From JBBQSV01 sp038213615 (lineage in GTDB: Bacteria > Patescibacteriota > Saccharimonadia > Saccharimonadales > OMJO01), in contig JBBQSV010000006.1 of assembly GCA_038213615.1 (NCBI GenBank), positions 1 to 34,260 of the forward strand: a stretch of DNA of 34,260 nt. The letters are read 5' to 3'. Positions 1 through 8,617 of this stretch are shown here, in pieces (position 1 is the first letter of the stretch; each line of letters opens with the position of its first letter). Under the pieces are notes generated by a model. The model was not told where the DNA came from and ran no database searches. It saw only the letters and a list, made by a program, of their open reading frames with translations. The position numbers and the translations under genes were made by a program.

Positions 1-1532
1 GAACGTCCGTCAGATGACATTAAAATGTCGTTGTTATTGTCTACCAACGTATTGTTCACCACATAGGTATTGGCCGACGAGGCGATTTTTAGCGCCCCGA
101 CAGAACCAACGTTGCAAGGCCGATAACTGCGGCCTGGCAAACAAATGTTATTACGCACTACTCGATTACTAGCTATTATGCCGTTCGTGCTGATCTCGTA
201 CTGGATGCCAGCATAATTATTATCATGTACATAATTGCGCACCCAAATGGTCCCGTCACAATTAAGATCACACCATATGCCGGCTGCTTTGTTGTGATCA
301 ACCTCTACATCCTCGGCAACAAAATTTTTGGCCCTAGTAATCTTTATCCCTGCAGCTGCTGCAGCGGCCGTCAGGTTGGCAAATATCTCTTGGTTGTTGT
401 AGGCATACCTACCGCCAATAATTTTTAGATTGGTGGTCAGGTGGCCCCTCATTCCCATGAACCCATTGTAAATCGATTTGTCGTTACGAAATGTCACCCC
501 GCTGCCGTTGGCCGATATACCGGCGGCTGCAGAATCGCGCACTACTCCATTCTCGAACAACGATCCAGCCCCGATATTCAAAGCCGAATTTTGGCAAGTG
601 TCACCATTGCTGGCACAGCTACCATATCGACGTATGCCAATACCTAACAGTTTAAGCGGGGATCCCGAAGCTTTTATGGCCGCTGCCCTTACCGTGCCTT
701 CATACTGAACCGTAGCGCTTGGGTTATCTTTGACAAATATTTGGTCTTGATTATGATCGGCCGCATGATAGCTCATATAAAAACTGCCTGGCACCAGCTC
801 GGCCATGGTGGCCACCTGCACCATATTCACTCCGTTCAAAAACAACTGGTCGGGGTATTTAGCAGCTGGGTTTTTGGCAGGCGTAGTGTCGGTACTGCCG
901 TCTACGTAACTACTACCAGCATGGGCCATGCAATTGTCGCGACATAGATCAGTAGGGTTCCAATCGTGTACCCAATAGTCTTTGCTACTAGGTTGAGTCC
1001 AGCCGCCTTTAATACTATTACTGCCATCTAGCCACGGCTTAGTATGGGGAGCAGCCTGGATGGTCATAGCATGGGGGGTAGTTAGCTCGCCCTCGCGGTA
1101 AATGCCACCAAATATAACCAAAGTACCGTTGGTTGGAGTAACAGCTATCCCGTGCCTGATAGTGGCACATGCTTTGGCCTCAGACGAGCAGTCATTTTCG
1201 TCGCGGCCACCTTGGCTGTAGGTTTTGACGTATTTGGCGCCTTTGGGGATGGCGTAATTGGTGTCTGGCAAACCCAGGGAGTCAGCCGCGCAGGCACCGG
1301 CTGCGCTACCAAACTTCACGTAACTACTGGCGGCGGCTGATGGATCATCCTTAACCATGGCCGGACAAATTATGGCACCATCTTCGGCATTAACTCCCAG
1401 ACCACCAGCTGGTCCAGCAGCACGGCTAATAAATAAATAGGCAAGCCCCAGTCCGGCAAAAACCAAAACTACAGCGAGTACCAAAAATAGTGGTCGCTTC
1501 GACAACTTGGTAATCTCAGACGGCAATTTCAT
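1..1532 (-). CDS. Anchored right-handed beta-helix surface protein (3' end outside window)
   Basis: Partial gene: 510 codons are visible from an ATG at 1532 and the frame is still open at base 1. The N-terminus is short and basic, then one hydrophobic helix (about residues 13-33) ending in ISRAAG, then a short module with the pattern E-D-G...S-S-Y-V-K-F-G that resembles the first strands of a CBM6/35-type fold. After residue 80 the protein is rich in N and G with repeated short strands typical of a pectate-lyase-like parallel beta-helix. It shares a GIWCDxxC segment followed by YEIS...IIASN with the two downstream genes, so the three are paralogs. Likely role: membrane-anchored surface protein acting on or binding polysaccharide. 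No catalytic residues can be named. No Shine-Dalgarno is seen, but a -10 box lies 6 nt before the ATG. Confidence 0.75.
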   Translation of the reverse strand, partial: MKLPSEITKLSKRPLFLVLAVVLVFAGLGLAYLFISRAAGPAGGLGVNAEDGAIICPAMVKDDPSAAASSYVKFGSAAGACAADSLGLPDTNYAIPKGAKYVKTYSQGGRDENDCSSEAKACATIRHGIAVTPTNGTLVIFGGIYREGELTTPHAMTIQAAPHTKPWLDGSNSIKGGWTQPSSKDYWVHDWNPTDLCRDNCMAHAGSSYVDGSTDTTPAKNPAAKYPDQLFLNGVNMVQVATMAELVPGSFYMSYHAADHNQDQIFVKDNPSATVQYEGTVRAAAIKASGSPLKLLGIGIRRYGSCASNGDTCQNSALNIGAGSLFENGVVRDSAAAGISANGSGVTFRNDKSIYNGFMGMRGHLTTNLKIIGGRYAYNNQEIFANLTAAAAAAGIKITRAKNFVAEDVEVDHNKAAGIWCDLNCDGTIWVRNYVHDNNYAGIQYEISTNGIIASNRVVRNNICLPGRSYRPCNVGSVGALKIASSANTYVVNNTLVDNNNDILMSSDGR

Positions 1533-1538
1533 GTGGTA

Positions 1539-1544
1539 ATTGTA
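1539..1544 (-). promoter_or_regulatory. -10 box of the first beta-helix gene (leaderless type)
   Basis: TACAAT on the minus strand with 6 nt to the ATG. Transcription would begin at or next to the start codon. No convincing -35. Confidence 0.45.
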
Positions 1545-1582
1545 GCATTTGCGGTTATGCTCATAAAAATAATTGGCGCAAT

Positions 1583-3358
1583 CTAGTGGTTCGGGCTACA
1601 AACTATAGCGTTGCCAGCAACACACTTAACCTTGCCACCATGCATGTAGTTGGAGGTAGCCGTTATATAGGAGCTAGAAGGAGGTATCCTGCTTGAATCA
1701 TTGTAGACAAAAATAGCATTGATGTTACTACTATAAAAACTATTCTGTGTGATGGTGACTTTTTTGCCATATGCATCTAGTCCACCAACATATGATAGTT
1801 TCTCCGTATTGTTATCGACCACTACATTACCGGACATGACAGCCCCTTCCCCACCAAATGCAATCTCATATAGTGCACCCGCCCTCGTGTTATGGGCTAT
1901 ATAGTTGTTGTAGACATGCCAAGCACCACCATTACAATCTTTGAGGTCATTCAGCCCATCGCACCACAGTCCGTTCCCCCAGTTGTATGCGACTACACTA
2001 TTGATGATCGTGCCGCCGTGAGTGGTCTTAAGACCCCCCGATGAGGCTGACGTGCCACCTACATCATTCTTATTACCGTTGTTTGAAATTTCCGAATTTT
2101 CTACCAGATAGCCCCTATCGTTGGCCTTACGGTTGTGGTAGTGAAAGCCGTTTTGAAAGTTGCCATACATTTTGACATTATAAACTGTGACTCTATCCCC
2201 AGCGTCAATACCATAACCACAGTTACTACAGCCCGTAGACTTCGCACCTTTTGAACCATGAACCACTAAGTTCGCCAAGGTGACATCAGAACCTCCCGTA
2301 AAGGCACTGGTAGTGCCATTGCCTTGAGGTATACCAGAAGTATTAATGTCGGCCCGGCGCAGTGGATCACCAATGATTTTAGTACCGGCCTTTGGTCTTA
2401 ACGAAGTATTTAGGCTGTAATGCCCTGGCGCAACACAAACCACCTTACTACCTGCAGCTACTGACGAAACCAAACTTGCAGAGCTAGCAACGTGAGCAGT
2501 GGCCCCGCTGCAGCTAACTAGTGCACTTGCCCACTTGGTAGCATTGACGCTACCCCCGCCCGAGCTAGAACAGCCACCCGAACCGTTCATGGAGCCTATT
2601 TTTGCCTGTGACGAGCTGCTATATTCCTGCCCATAGTAGTGCCCCCCCAGGCTAAAGCCGTACAACCTATGGCCGTTCGAGCAACCCTTGCCAACTAATG
2701 AATAAGAAGACCAGCCGAGCCAGTTAGTTTTTGGCGCAAAGATTTTGCTGGCTACATTATAACTACCAAACCGGGCGGTCACAGTATTGGAAGGGTTAGC
2801 CTGCATGCAGGCCGTAACCCCGCCGGCCGTGGTGTTGATACACACCGCATTAGACGCTACTCCGTCGGTCGCAACGATAGTCAAGGCCGTGGTCGACGGC
2901 TGCCCCACACTAACTACCTTTACCGGTGGCTTGTGGACAGTCTTCTTGGGTGGCTTGGCTGGTGGTTTATCACCTGCTGTACCGCTACTATCTGTCCCTC
3001 CCACTCCAGAACCATTGCCCGACTGACCCTTTGATGCGTCGCTACTGGTGTGTATACCCACGGCTCGCTCGGCTACCCGCGCTGTCTTGCTAACTGTCCC
3101 GACTATAATATGACCAATGGTTCGTGGATGAGTCACGGCCAGGATCAACCCAATAATCACTATGGCTCCAATAACCAGGCCAGCAATTTTGTGTATCAAG
3201 TCTTTAGTAAAGAAAACCCATAACTTGTTGGGCAATACCCGCAGCCAACGCCATAGACGAACCCAAATACGCTCTTTGGGACCTGGGTTCACAGTCATAC
3301 CCTGACCAAACTGCATATCATAGTCGGGCTGGCTGGTGCGGCGGTTAAAAAGTGTCAC
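1583..3358 (-). CDS. Anchored right-handed beta-helix protein with Pro/Lys-rich stalk
   Basis: 591 aa, GTG start. A cytoplasmic N-terminus of about 55 residues is followed by one transmembrane helix (about 58-78, GLVIGAIVIIGLILAV), then a Gly/Ser/Thr stretch and a PAKPPKKTVHKPP stalk (about 130-150). The extracellular part has an immunoglobulin-like stretch and then, from about residue 270, short beta strands rich in N, G and S typical of a parallel beta-helix. It has a GLWCD...C segment followed by NNYIAHN and YEIAFGGEGA, matching its neighbours. Unlike them it lacks the RAA plus KFG module after the membrane helix. Probably a cell-surface polysaccharide-binding or lyase-like protein; substrate unknown. 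A weak -10 (TATCTA) lies 5 nt before the GTG. Confidence 0.75.
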   Translation of the reverse strand: MTLFNRRTSQPDYDMQFGQGMTVNPGPKERIWVRLWRWLRVLPNKLWVFFTKDLIHKIAGLVIGAIVIIGLILAVTHPRTIGHIIVGTVSKTARVAERAVGIHTSSDASKGQSGNGSGVGGTDSSGTAGDKPPAKPPKKTVHKPPVKVVSVGQPSTTALTIVATDGVASNAVCINTTAGGVTACMQANPSNTVTARFGSYNVASKIFAPKTNWLGWSSYSLVGKGCSNGHRLYGFSLGGHYYGQEYSSSSQAKIGSMNGSGGCSSSGGGSVNATKWASALVSCSGATAHVASSASLVSSVAAGSKVVCVAPGHYSLNTSLRPKAGTKIIGDPLRRADINTSGIPQGNGTTSAFTGGSDVTLANLVVHGSKGAKSTGCSNCGYGIDAGDRVTVYNVKMYGNFQNGFHYHNRKANDRGYLVENSEISNNGNKNDVGGTSASSGGLKTTHGGTIINSVVAYNWGNGLWCDGLNDLKDCNGGAWHVYNNYIAHNTRAGALYEIAFGGEGAVMSGNVVVDNNTEKLSYVGGLDAYGKKVTITQNSFYSSNINAIFVYNDSSRIPPSSSYITATSNYMHGGKVKCVAGNAIVCSPNH

Positions 3359-3436
3359 TTTTTTAGATATTTTTTTGTAATATTTACAGATCCCAGTATG
3401 ACAACCAACAGATCAATTGTAAACCCCGCGGCATGC

Positions 3437-5473
3437 TTAGTGGTAAGCGCCTGGCAGAATCCCAAATCTCACCCTAGTAGATGATAGGCCTAGTAGTTGA
3501 GCAATCTCTGGAGGCAGAACGTTGCCATTGCCATTGTATGCCGTCGAAATACTGTAGTCTCCACCGGCTTCGTTGGTGAATATTGTCCGGGCATCTTCGG
3601 CACCATGAGTCTCCAGGTCTATCTGGCTAGGCCAGGGTTTAAACGCCTGGATATCAGACAGCTTTTTTAGCCCAATAGACCCCGTAGTACGATACCAACT
3701 CACCAAGTTGACCGGTTTAGTGGCGTCATCTCTGTGGTATAAATTGTAATCTAGGCCACTAATGTAATTATCGGCATTGGTTATCTGGTCGGTTAAAATC
3801 AGTGGGTTGCCTGCCGAGTTATTGTAGTTATTGCTAAGCACATTATTTTCGATAGTTATGTCCGCCAGCTGACAATTGGCGTGGCCGTAGTAGTAATTAA
3901 CATCCTTAGGGGCCGACAGTCCCTTTAAGTGCAAGACCGAACAGCCAGTTGGTGGATAGCCACGCTGATCAGCTATAACTGCCAAATCAGCGCCATTACG
4001 GCTCATGGTATTGTTGTATACCTGAACGTTACGCGACCCCTCTACATATATACCGTACTGTTTGTTTTTGTACGATAGATTACTGGCAATGATTGCCTGG
4101 CCAGACGTCTCGTGGTACAGACCATGCCAAGCATTATTAAAAAACACGTTTCTGTAATAACTCATAAACACGCAACCGGTTTCGCACCATAAGGCCGTAG
4201 AGTTATTACCGTCGAAAATATTGTCGTGAATATCGCCATTATCGGCGTTACTCATCTTGAACCCAGCGGCGGCTGCCCGGTGACTGTTGTGGCTAATAAA
4301 ACCTAGGGTGTTGTTGTTCTTGAACAAATTGTGAGCTATCTCGAAATCTTGCAAGGCCGTACCGTTACCGCCCTGGTAAGCGTTGTTTACAAAACTACTA
4401 CCAGTTATCGATATGCCCGTACCGGCGTGGCCCCCGCCCAAGGCTATGCCCCGGCTAGCCGAATTGGCAAAAACGTCATTTTCAATAGTAAAGTTAGGCA
4501 CGCTAAAGCTGACACTGGCCATCACCCCAAACGACGAGTTAAATGTACTGTCACTTCCATAATTCCTAAAGCCAATACCTCTAAGCACCGAACCGCTAGC
4601 CCCCGACACAAAACGCAGGGCCCCCCGCAAATTGGTAACTTCTACACTACTACCGGCCGGGTTAGAGCCAACGTAATAGGTGGTTGGAGTGGTAGAGTTA
4701 TCGGCTACAAAACTACCATTTGGATTGGCGTCAAAAGTAGATTTGCTAACTTGTTTCAGCTGTACACCGTTTACAAACAGCATTTCAGTACGTTCGGCCA
4801 ACGGGTCAGAACCACCGTCAACTAGCGAGTTATCCTGGCAAGCGGCAGCAGGTGTTCCCACCGGAGTTTGATCGGACGTTGTTTCACACAATTGTGTACT
4901 AATCTGCTTAGACCAAACCTGGTGCCCAGCACTACTGGCCTGTATCCAGCCGCTAAAGCTCTTGCTGCCGCTTAGCCAAACTGTTTCGTGGGGGTAGTTC
5001 TGAATTGTTAGACGTTTGTTAATCGCCGGAACGGTCTCGTTATAAACGCCTTGTCGCAGCACTATTTTACTGCCAACCGCAGCCTTGCTGACCGCAAAGG
5101 TCAGCGTTTGATAAGGTTTATCTATGGTCCCGGTACCCGTTGTGTCACTACCACTGGCCGCTACAAAGATACCACCAGCTGGATCGTAGTTAGTATCAGG
5201 CGGGTTTGCCACGTCAGCAAAACCCGAACCACCAGATCCAAATTTCAGATAAGATCCACCTGATGCATTGGGATCATTTGGCCGAGTCACCCCACTGCCT
5301 GTACCATTTTCGGCCTCTAAAAGTGTATTCCCAGATGATGTTGCGGCCCTGGTGAGTAACAGTGCAATACTGCCAATAACTGCAAACAACAGCACAAATG
5401 CCACCACCCTAGAATGTGGAGCTGATAGCGTCCTACCTAGCCAAGCTTTAAAGCGTTTAGTGAAATCCCTCAT
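3437..5473 (-). CDS. Anchored right-handed beta-helix protein (DUF1565/pectate-lyase-like)
   Basis: 678 aa. One transmembrane helix (about residues 24-43, VVAFVLLFAVIGSIALLL) ends in TRAAT, then an EAEN...ASGGSYLKFG module (about 52-80). A segment IFVAASGSDTTGTG...PYQTL follows, the usual entry to DUF1565/pectate-lyase-like helices, then repeated N-rich rungs to the C-terminus. The shared WCETGC...GLYHETSGQAIIASN segment identifies it as a paralog of the two neighbouring beta-helix genes. Predicted to sit on the outer face of the membrane and bind or cleave glycans; the enzyme class cannot be assigned from motifs. A TTGACA lies on the minus strand at 5516-5521, upstream of the ATG, with a poor -10. 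The antisense 164-codon frame inside this gene is a shadow. Confidence 0.78.
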   Translation of the reverse strand: MRDFTKRFKAWLGRTLSAPHSRVVAFVLLFAVIGSIALLLTRAATSSGNTLLEAENGTGSGVTRPNDPNASGGSYLKFGSGGSGFADVANPPDTNYDPAGGIFVAASGSDTTGTGTIDKPYQTLTFAVSKAAVGSKIVLRQGVYNETVPAINKRLTIQNYPHETVWLSGSKSFSGWIQASSAGHQVWSKQISTQLCETTSDQTPVGTPAAACQDNSLVDGGSDPLAERTEMLFVNGVQLKQVSKSTFDANPNGSFVADNSTTPTTYYVGSNPAGSSVEVTNLRGALRFVSGASGSVLRGIGFRNYGSDSTFNSSFGVMASVSFSVPNFTIENDVFANSASRGIALGGGHAGTGISITGSSFVNNAYQGGNGTALQDFEIAHNLFKNNNTLGFISHNSHRAAAAGFKMSNADNGDIHDNIFDGNNSTALWCETGCVFMSYYRNVFFNNAWHGLYHETSGQAIIASNLSYKNKQYGIYVEGSRNVQVYNNTMSRNGADLAVIADQRGYPPTGCSVLHLKGLSAPKDVNYYYGHANCQLADITIENNVLSNNYNNSAGNPLILTDQITNADNYISGLDYNLYHRDDATKPVNLVSWYRTTGSIGLKKLSDIQAFKPWPSQIDLETHGAEDARTIFTNEAGGDYSISTAYNGNGNVLPPEIAQLLGLSSTRVRFGILPGAYH

Positions 5474-5537
5474 CGTAACAACTTAAGCTTAATCATCACA
5501 TGCCGGCCCTGTTAGTGTCAATAAATAATAGGGGTGC

Positions 5538-6779
5538 CTAGTGACAGTTAACCGTGCCAGAGTCGTGGTAGGTACCACCGGGAATGGGGGCATACGAATA
5601 TTCCATGCTGGTTGGCTTGAGTACCATTTTTAGTACACCCTGTACTTTATCTGTGAACGTAGCTAACTGCGGTATTTTTTGCACACTGTCTTGTCGCATG
5701 GGCTGCAACCCAGCACCACCGGTCCCGATAATAAATTGCGTAAGACCTCTGCTAGGGTCGATTGTCAGATCCGGCTTCATGGGCTTAAATCGCTGGTAAT
5801 CATGGGTATGTCCGTTGAACACAACATCCGCGTTAGCATCGTATAGCATTTGCCAAATTGGCTTCATAAACGATCCTTTGGATGACGTATAACCAGGTAC
5901 GCCGGAGCTGGCAAGACTATCTGGGCTAGCGAGTGGGCCAATCTCTTGACTGCTAAATTCATCTTCAGTTTGCGCGGCGGCGGCAGAGTGAGCGACTTGT
6001 GACCCGACGCTAGCACTATAGCCAGCGTACATCGGTATGTGCCAAAAAGCGGCCACGCAGGCATTGCGATGAGCTGCTAAATCGCTGGCCAGCCATCTAC
6101 CCATTGGGTCGCCAGAGCCACAACCACCAAGCCCATGACCCTGGCAGTCCGAATCCAAAGAGATAAAGTGCCAAGCACCTATGTCAAAACTGTACCAAGC
6201 TTGATGTTTGCTAGCCAGATCTGCCGAGAAATGTGGAAAATCTTTGAAATAGTTAAAAAACCCGTCGGCATGATTATTTTTATCATAATGCCCGCCGGTA
6301 AAGTACTCGTGATTGCCTATCCCGGGGTAGATTTTGGTCTTTAGTGTTCCCCAAGTAGAGCCAAAGTAATTATTGTATTCCGCGAGCGTGCCGCTGTTAT
6401 AGGCATTGTCGCCCAGCAGAATAATGCCACTGGGGCTAGGACTAATGGTCTTTATTACATTTGCTGTTTGGCTGCTTTTACAATCGCCACAAGCTATATC
6501 CCCGGCAGCCACTACTGTAACGCCGCTACAATCCGTGCTGGGTGAGCCAAATTTAGCATAGGCTCCGCTAGAGGCCTGGGCACTAGACTGGCTAGACACC
6601 GGGCAGCTAGCGTTATCTTCGGGTTCTAGGCTTAGGTTGTGTCCGGTTGCCGCCCGTGTAATCAGCAGAGCGACTACGCCTAACACCACAAATACTAAAA
6701 CCACCAAGGGCATCTGAAACTTGTACAGGTGTTCCTTTTTAGGCCACTTTTTGGGGTACTTGTGTGATTGGCCGCTCAT
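5538..6779 (-). CDS. Membrane-anchored calcineurin-like metallophosphoesterase
   Basis: 413 aa. A basic N-terminus and one helix (about residues 25-43) end in TRAAT, followed by the same E-P-E-D-N...SSGAYAKFG module seen in the beta-helix neighbours. The catalytic domain shows the metallophosphoesterase signature in order: GDIAC, GDNAY, GNHEY, a WHIPMY histidine and GHTHDYQRF. The set and order match purple-acid-phosphatase-like/calcineurin-like enzymes that hydrolyse phosphomonoesters or diesters with a two-metal centre. The helix places the domain outside the cell. Its position next to surface proteins with the same anchor module suggests a shared surface-display system. The physiological substrate is unknown. 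A -10 (TAGAAT, 6788-6793) stands 8 nt before the ATG. Confidence 0.88.
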   Translation of the reverse strand: MSGQSHKYPKKWPKKEHLYKFQMPLVVLVFVVLGVVALLITRAATGHNLSLEPEDNASCPVSSQSSAQASSGAYAKFGSPSTDCSGVTVVAAGDIACGDCKSSQTANVIKTISPSPSGIILLGDNAYNSGTLAEYNNYFGSTWGTLKTKIYPGIGNHEYFTGGHYDKNNHADGFFNYFKDFPHFSADLASKHQAWYSFDIGAWHFISLDSDCQGHGLGGCGSGDPMGRWLASDLAAHRNACVAAFWHIPMYAGYSASVGSQVAHSAAAAQTEDEFSSQEIGPLASPDSLASSGVPGYTSSKGSFMKPIWQMLYDANADVVFNGHTHDYQRFKPMKPDLTIDPSRGLTQFIIGTGGAGLQPMRQDSVQKIPQLATFTDKVQGVLKMVLKPTSMEYSYAPIPGGTYHDSGTVNCH

Positions 6780-6787
6780 TTATACTA

Positions 6788-6793
6788 ATTCTA
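6788..6793 (-). promoter_or_regulatory. -10 box of the metallophosphoesterase gene
   Basis: TAGAAT on the minus strand, 8 nt before the ATG at 6779, fitting the leaderless spacing seen elsewhere in the window. Confidence 0.4.
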
Positions 6794-6906
6794 ACACTGT
6801 TGATTTGTTGTTCATAAGCATCTACCCAGCACAAGGCCGACCTACGTCTTCACCGAAGGTATTGTGTTTTTACCTCTGTTGTAGCATAATAATCTAGTCT
6901 GAAACT

Positions 6907-7067
6907 GGGTCCATAGCTCAGCTGGTAGAGCAGTGGCCTTTTAAGCCACGTGTCGCGGGGGAAAAGTGCCTGTGGCACTTCGGACGGGAACAAACCCTTG
7001 CGAACTAGTTTGCAAAGATGTTTTTCCGGGGCCGCGGAACGTGGCCGAGCCACCATAGCTCGAACCC
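6907..7067 (+). pseudogene. tRNA-Lys-like copy interrupted in the T-loop
   Basis: The first 53 nt match the intact tRNA-Lys at 7093 through the acceptor 5' strand, D-arm, UUU anticodon arm and T-stem 5' strand (GCGGG, 6955-6959). The anticodon stem differs by a compensated change (GTGGC/GCCAC versus GCGGC/GCCGC), so pairing was kept. At the T-loop an 87-nt structured insert replaces TTC. Beyond it GAGCC resumes, but the T-stem and acceptor 3' strands are degraded (only ACCC is kept) and there is no CCA. The 5' flank, including a degenerate -10, is also shared with the second copy. It is either a decaying tRNA duplicate or an RNA with another role. Confidence 0.7.
6960..7046 (+). ncRNA. Structured T-loop element, copy A
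   Basis: 87 nt with three nested or serial stems: AAGTGCC/GGCACTT (6964-6980); GGAA-c-AAAC pairing with GTTT-TTCC around a 7-bp TTGCGAA/TTTGCAA hairpin and a conserved AGAT; and GGCCGC/GTGGCC with loop GGAAC near the 3' end. A second copy at 30352-30439 keeps each stem with different bases. No reading frame and no relation to a known RNA family was recognised; far too short for a group I intron. Confidence 0.6.
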
Positions 7068-7077
7068 GAATGTACCT

Positions 7078-7083
7078 TATAAT
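7078..7083 (+). promoter_or_regulatory. -10 box of tRNA-Lys
   Basis: TATAAT ends 9 nt before the tRNA 5' end. The same flank, with a changed base, precedes the interrupted copy at 6907. Confidence 0.5.
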
Positions 7084-7092
7084 CTAGGATGT

Positions 7093-7168
7093 GGGTCCAT
7101 AGCTCAGCTGGTAGAGCAGCGGCCTTTTAAGCCGCGTGTCGCGGGTTCGAGCCCCGCTGGACCCTCCA
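7093..7168 (+). tRNA. tRNA-Lys (UUU)
   Basis: Complete cloverleaf: acceptor GGGTCCA/TGGACCC, D-arm with AGCTCAGCTGGTAGAGC, anticodon stem GCGGC/GCCGC around loop CTTTTAA (anticodon TTT), and T-stem GCGGG/CCCGC around TTCGAGC. The 3' end has a T discriminator and an encoded CCA at 7166-7168. This is the only intact Lys tRNA in the window and the template against which the upstream interrupted copy can be read. Confidence 0.95.
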
Positions 7169-7200
7169 AAGTAACAACTCCCAAATGGGAGTTGTTACTT
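7169..7200. terminator. Bidirectional hairpin between tRNA-Lys and the convergent gene
   Basis: A perfect 14-bp inverted repeat (AAGTAACAACTCCC and its complement) with a 4-nt loop lies directly after the tRNA and overlaps the stop codon of the minus-strand membrane protein. There is no long T tract on either side, so termination efficiency is uncertain. Confidence 0.55.
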
Positions 7201-7680
7201 AGAATGCTTGCCCTTGTGTATCTTGGCCTTGCCCGCCCAAAGTGCTAGCAGGCTAACTGCAAACGAACCCAATATTATGATGTCCCTAAACTTATTGACC
7301 TGATCCCATACATTGGACTGCATGACATTATGCTGTATGCCTCCTGGTAACACCGGTACTGCCAACAGCAGTCCGGTCAGTCCCACAGCCACAGCCGGTG
7401 GTGCAAACAAAACTATTTTAGAAGTGGGGAAAGATTTGCGTAATAATAACGTGCTGAACACGGCCGGCAAAAGCAACAGACCAACCCGAATGACTCCATC
7501 CAAACCAGCACTGGGGTTAGCCGAAAATGAATCCGCAAAAGTCAGTACACTAACGGCTCCATAGTTTACCAGCACACTGCCGGCACACAGGCTAAAAAAC
7601 ACCACAGCGGTGTTAGTTTTTAGGAACAGGATCAACACTACTGGCACAGCCAAACAGGCTAAAAGAACAATGTCTAACAT
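7195..7680 (-). CDS. Small multi-helix membrane protein next to RimK genes
   Basis: 161 aa, not assignable to a named family by eye. It contains about five hydrophobic segments (near residues 2-20, 26-48, 64-80, 90-112 and 134-150) and a basic C-terminus, and no signal-peptide cleavage motif. It follows the rimK-like gene by 31 nt on the same strand and may be co-transcribed, but has its own -10 (TATCAT, 7687-7692) 6 nt before the ATG. Known RimK-type clusters often encode a membrane protein with an inactive transglutaminase; that domain is not visible here, so the resemblance is only in gene order. Its stop codon lies inside the shared hairpin. Confidence 0.7.
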   Translation of the reverse strand: MLDIVLLACLAVPVVLILFLKTNTAVVFFSLCAGSVLVNYGAVSVLTFADSFSANPSAGLDGVIRVGLLLLPAVFSTLLLRKSFPTSKIVLFAPPAVAVGLTGLLLAVPVLPGGIQHNVMQSNVWDQVNKFRDIIILGSFAVSLLALWAGKAKIHKGKHSK

Positions 7681-7686
7681 GTTCTC

Positions 7687-7692
7687 ATGATA
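7687..7692 (-). promoter_or_regulatory. -10 box of the small membrane protein gene
   Basis: TATCAT on the minus strand, 6 nt before the ATG at 7680; leaderless-type spacing. Confidence 0.4.
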
Positions 7693-7711
7693 GCATGAGC
7701 TTTATCTATAT

Positions 7712-8617
7712 TTAGGCACCCACACGGTCTTTACGCCGACGTCCCTTGGCATTTTGCTCAATGTACTCGATGATCTTTTCGGCTACATTCCTACCAGTGA
7801 TAAGCTCGGGCGTCTTAAGGCTGGCCGAGGAATTTACCTCTAAGACTAAAGGCCCTTTTTGTGAACGCATCATGTCCACACCGCAAATTGGTAAGCCCAT
7901 AGACTTGGCGGCCTTGATAGCCGCCCTTTCCTCTTCGGCACTTAGTTTCACTGCACTGCCTACGCCCCCTTGATGGGTGTTAGACCTAAAGTCATCGTCT
8001 AAACTTTGGCGCTTTATGCTAGACACTACTCTGCCGCCCACCACAAAAGCTCGAATATCAGTACCGGCCGATTCTTCAATAAATTCCTGGACCACAAAGT
8101 TAACACCTTCTACAAAGAAAGCCTGCATCACGGCTTTTGCAGCCTTTCTAGTTTCGGCCAACACCACACCATTACCATGCGTGCCACGCGCCACTTTTAT
8201 TATCACAGGTGCGCCCCCGGCAAGCTCAATAATCTCGTCGAAATCAGACGTTTCGCGCGCAAAGACTGTTTTAGGTACGCCTACATCATACTTTGCCAAC
8301 AGTTGATATGACCTTAGCTTATCCCTAGAACGAACGATAGCTATGGAGCTAGCCGTACTAAAAACTCCTTGCATCTCAAACTGCCTAGCCACAGCGGTGC
8401 CATACTTGGTCAACGACTGGGATATACGAGGGATTATGGCATCTACAGCCTCTATCTTCTCACCTCGGTAATAAACTACCGGGTTGCCCTTTTCAATTGT
8501 CATATAACACTTGGCATAGTTAACAATCCGGACTTCATGCCCGCGGTTGAGAGCCTCTTCTTTAAGACGCCTGGTACTGTAGTTGGCTGGGCCTTTAGAA
8601 AGAATTACAATCTTCAT
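7712..8617 (-). CDS. rimK: RimK-type ATP-grasp ligase
   Basis: 301 aa, the usual RimK length. After an N-terminal pre-ATP-grasp region come RSRDKLRSYQLLAK, VIIKVARGTHGNGV (ATP-binding strand and loop), VVQEFIEESAGTDIRAFVVG, KRQSLDDDFRSNTHQGG (substrate and ATP contacts), GVDMMRS and LEVNSSASL (metal ligands), all in canonical order. RimK enzymes add L-glutamate residues to a C-terminal carboxylate, classically ribosomal protein S6; relatives make other glutamyl peptides, so the acceptor is open. The ATG overlaps the stop of the upstream RimK-RimB fusion gene by 4 nt (ATGA), indicating translational coupling. The basic C-terminal tail (GRRRKDR) is an addition seen by eye. Confidence 0.9.
   Translation of the reverse strand: MKIVILSKGPANYSTRRLKEEALNRGHEVRIVNYAKCYMTIEKGNPVVYYRGEKIEAVDAIIPRISQSLTKYGTAVARQFEMQGVFSTASSIAIVRSRDKLRSYQLLAKYDVGVPKTVFARETSDFDEIIELAGGAPVIIKVARGTHGNGVVLAETRKAAKAVMQAFFVEGVNFVVQEFIEESAGTDIRAFVVGGRVVSSIKRQSLDDDFRSNTHQGGVGSAVKLSAEEERAAIKAAKSMGLPICGVDMMRSQKGPLVLEVNSSASLKTPELITGRNVAEKIIEYIEQNAKGRRRKDRVGA

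Noticed and set aside
4331..4825. 164-codon plus-strand ORF
   Set aside because: Antisense to the 678-aa beta-helix gene, no start signals, and unlikely composition; a shadow frame.
6960..7046. Group I or archaeal-type tRNA intron
   Set aside because: About 88 nt is too short for a group I core, there is no bulge-helix-bulge, the position is the T-loop, and simple removal does not restore TTC.
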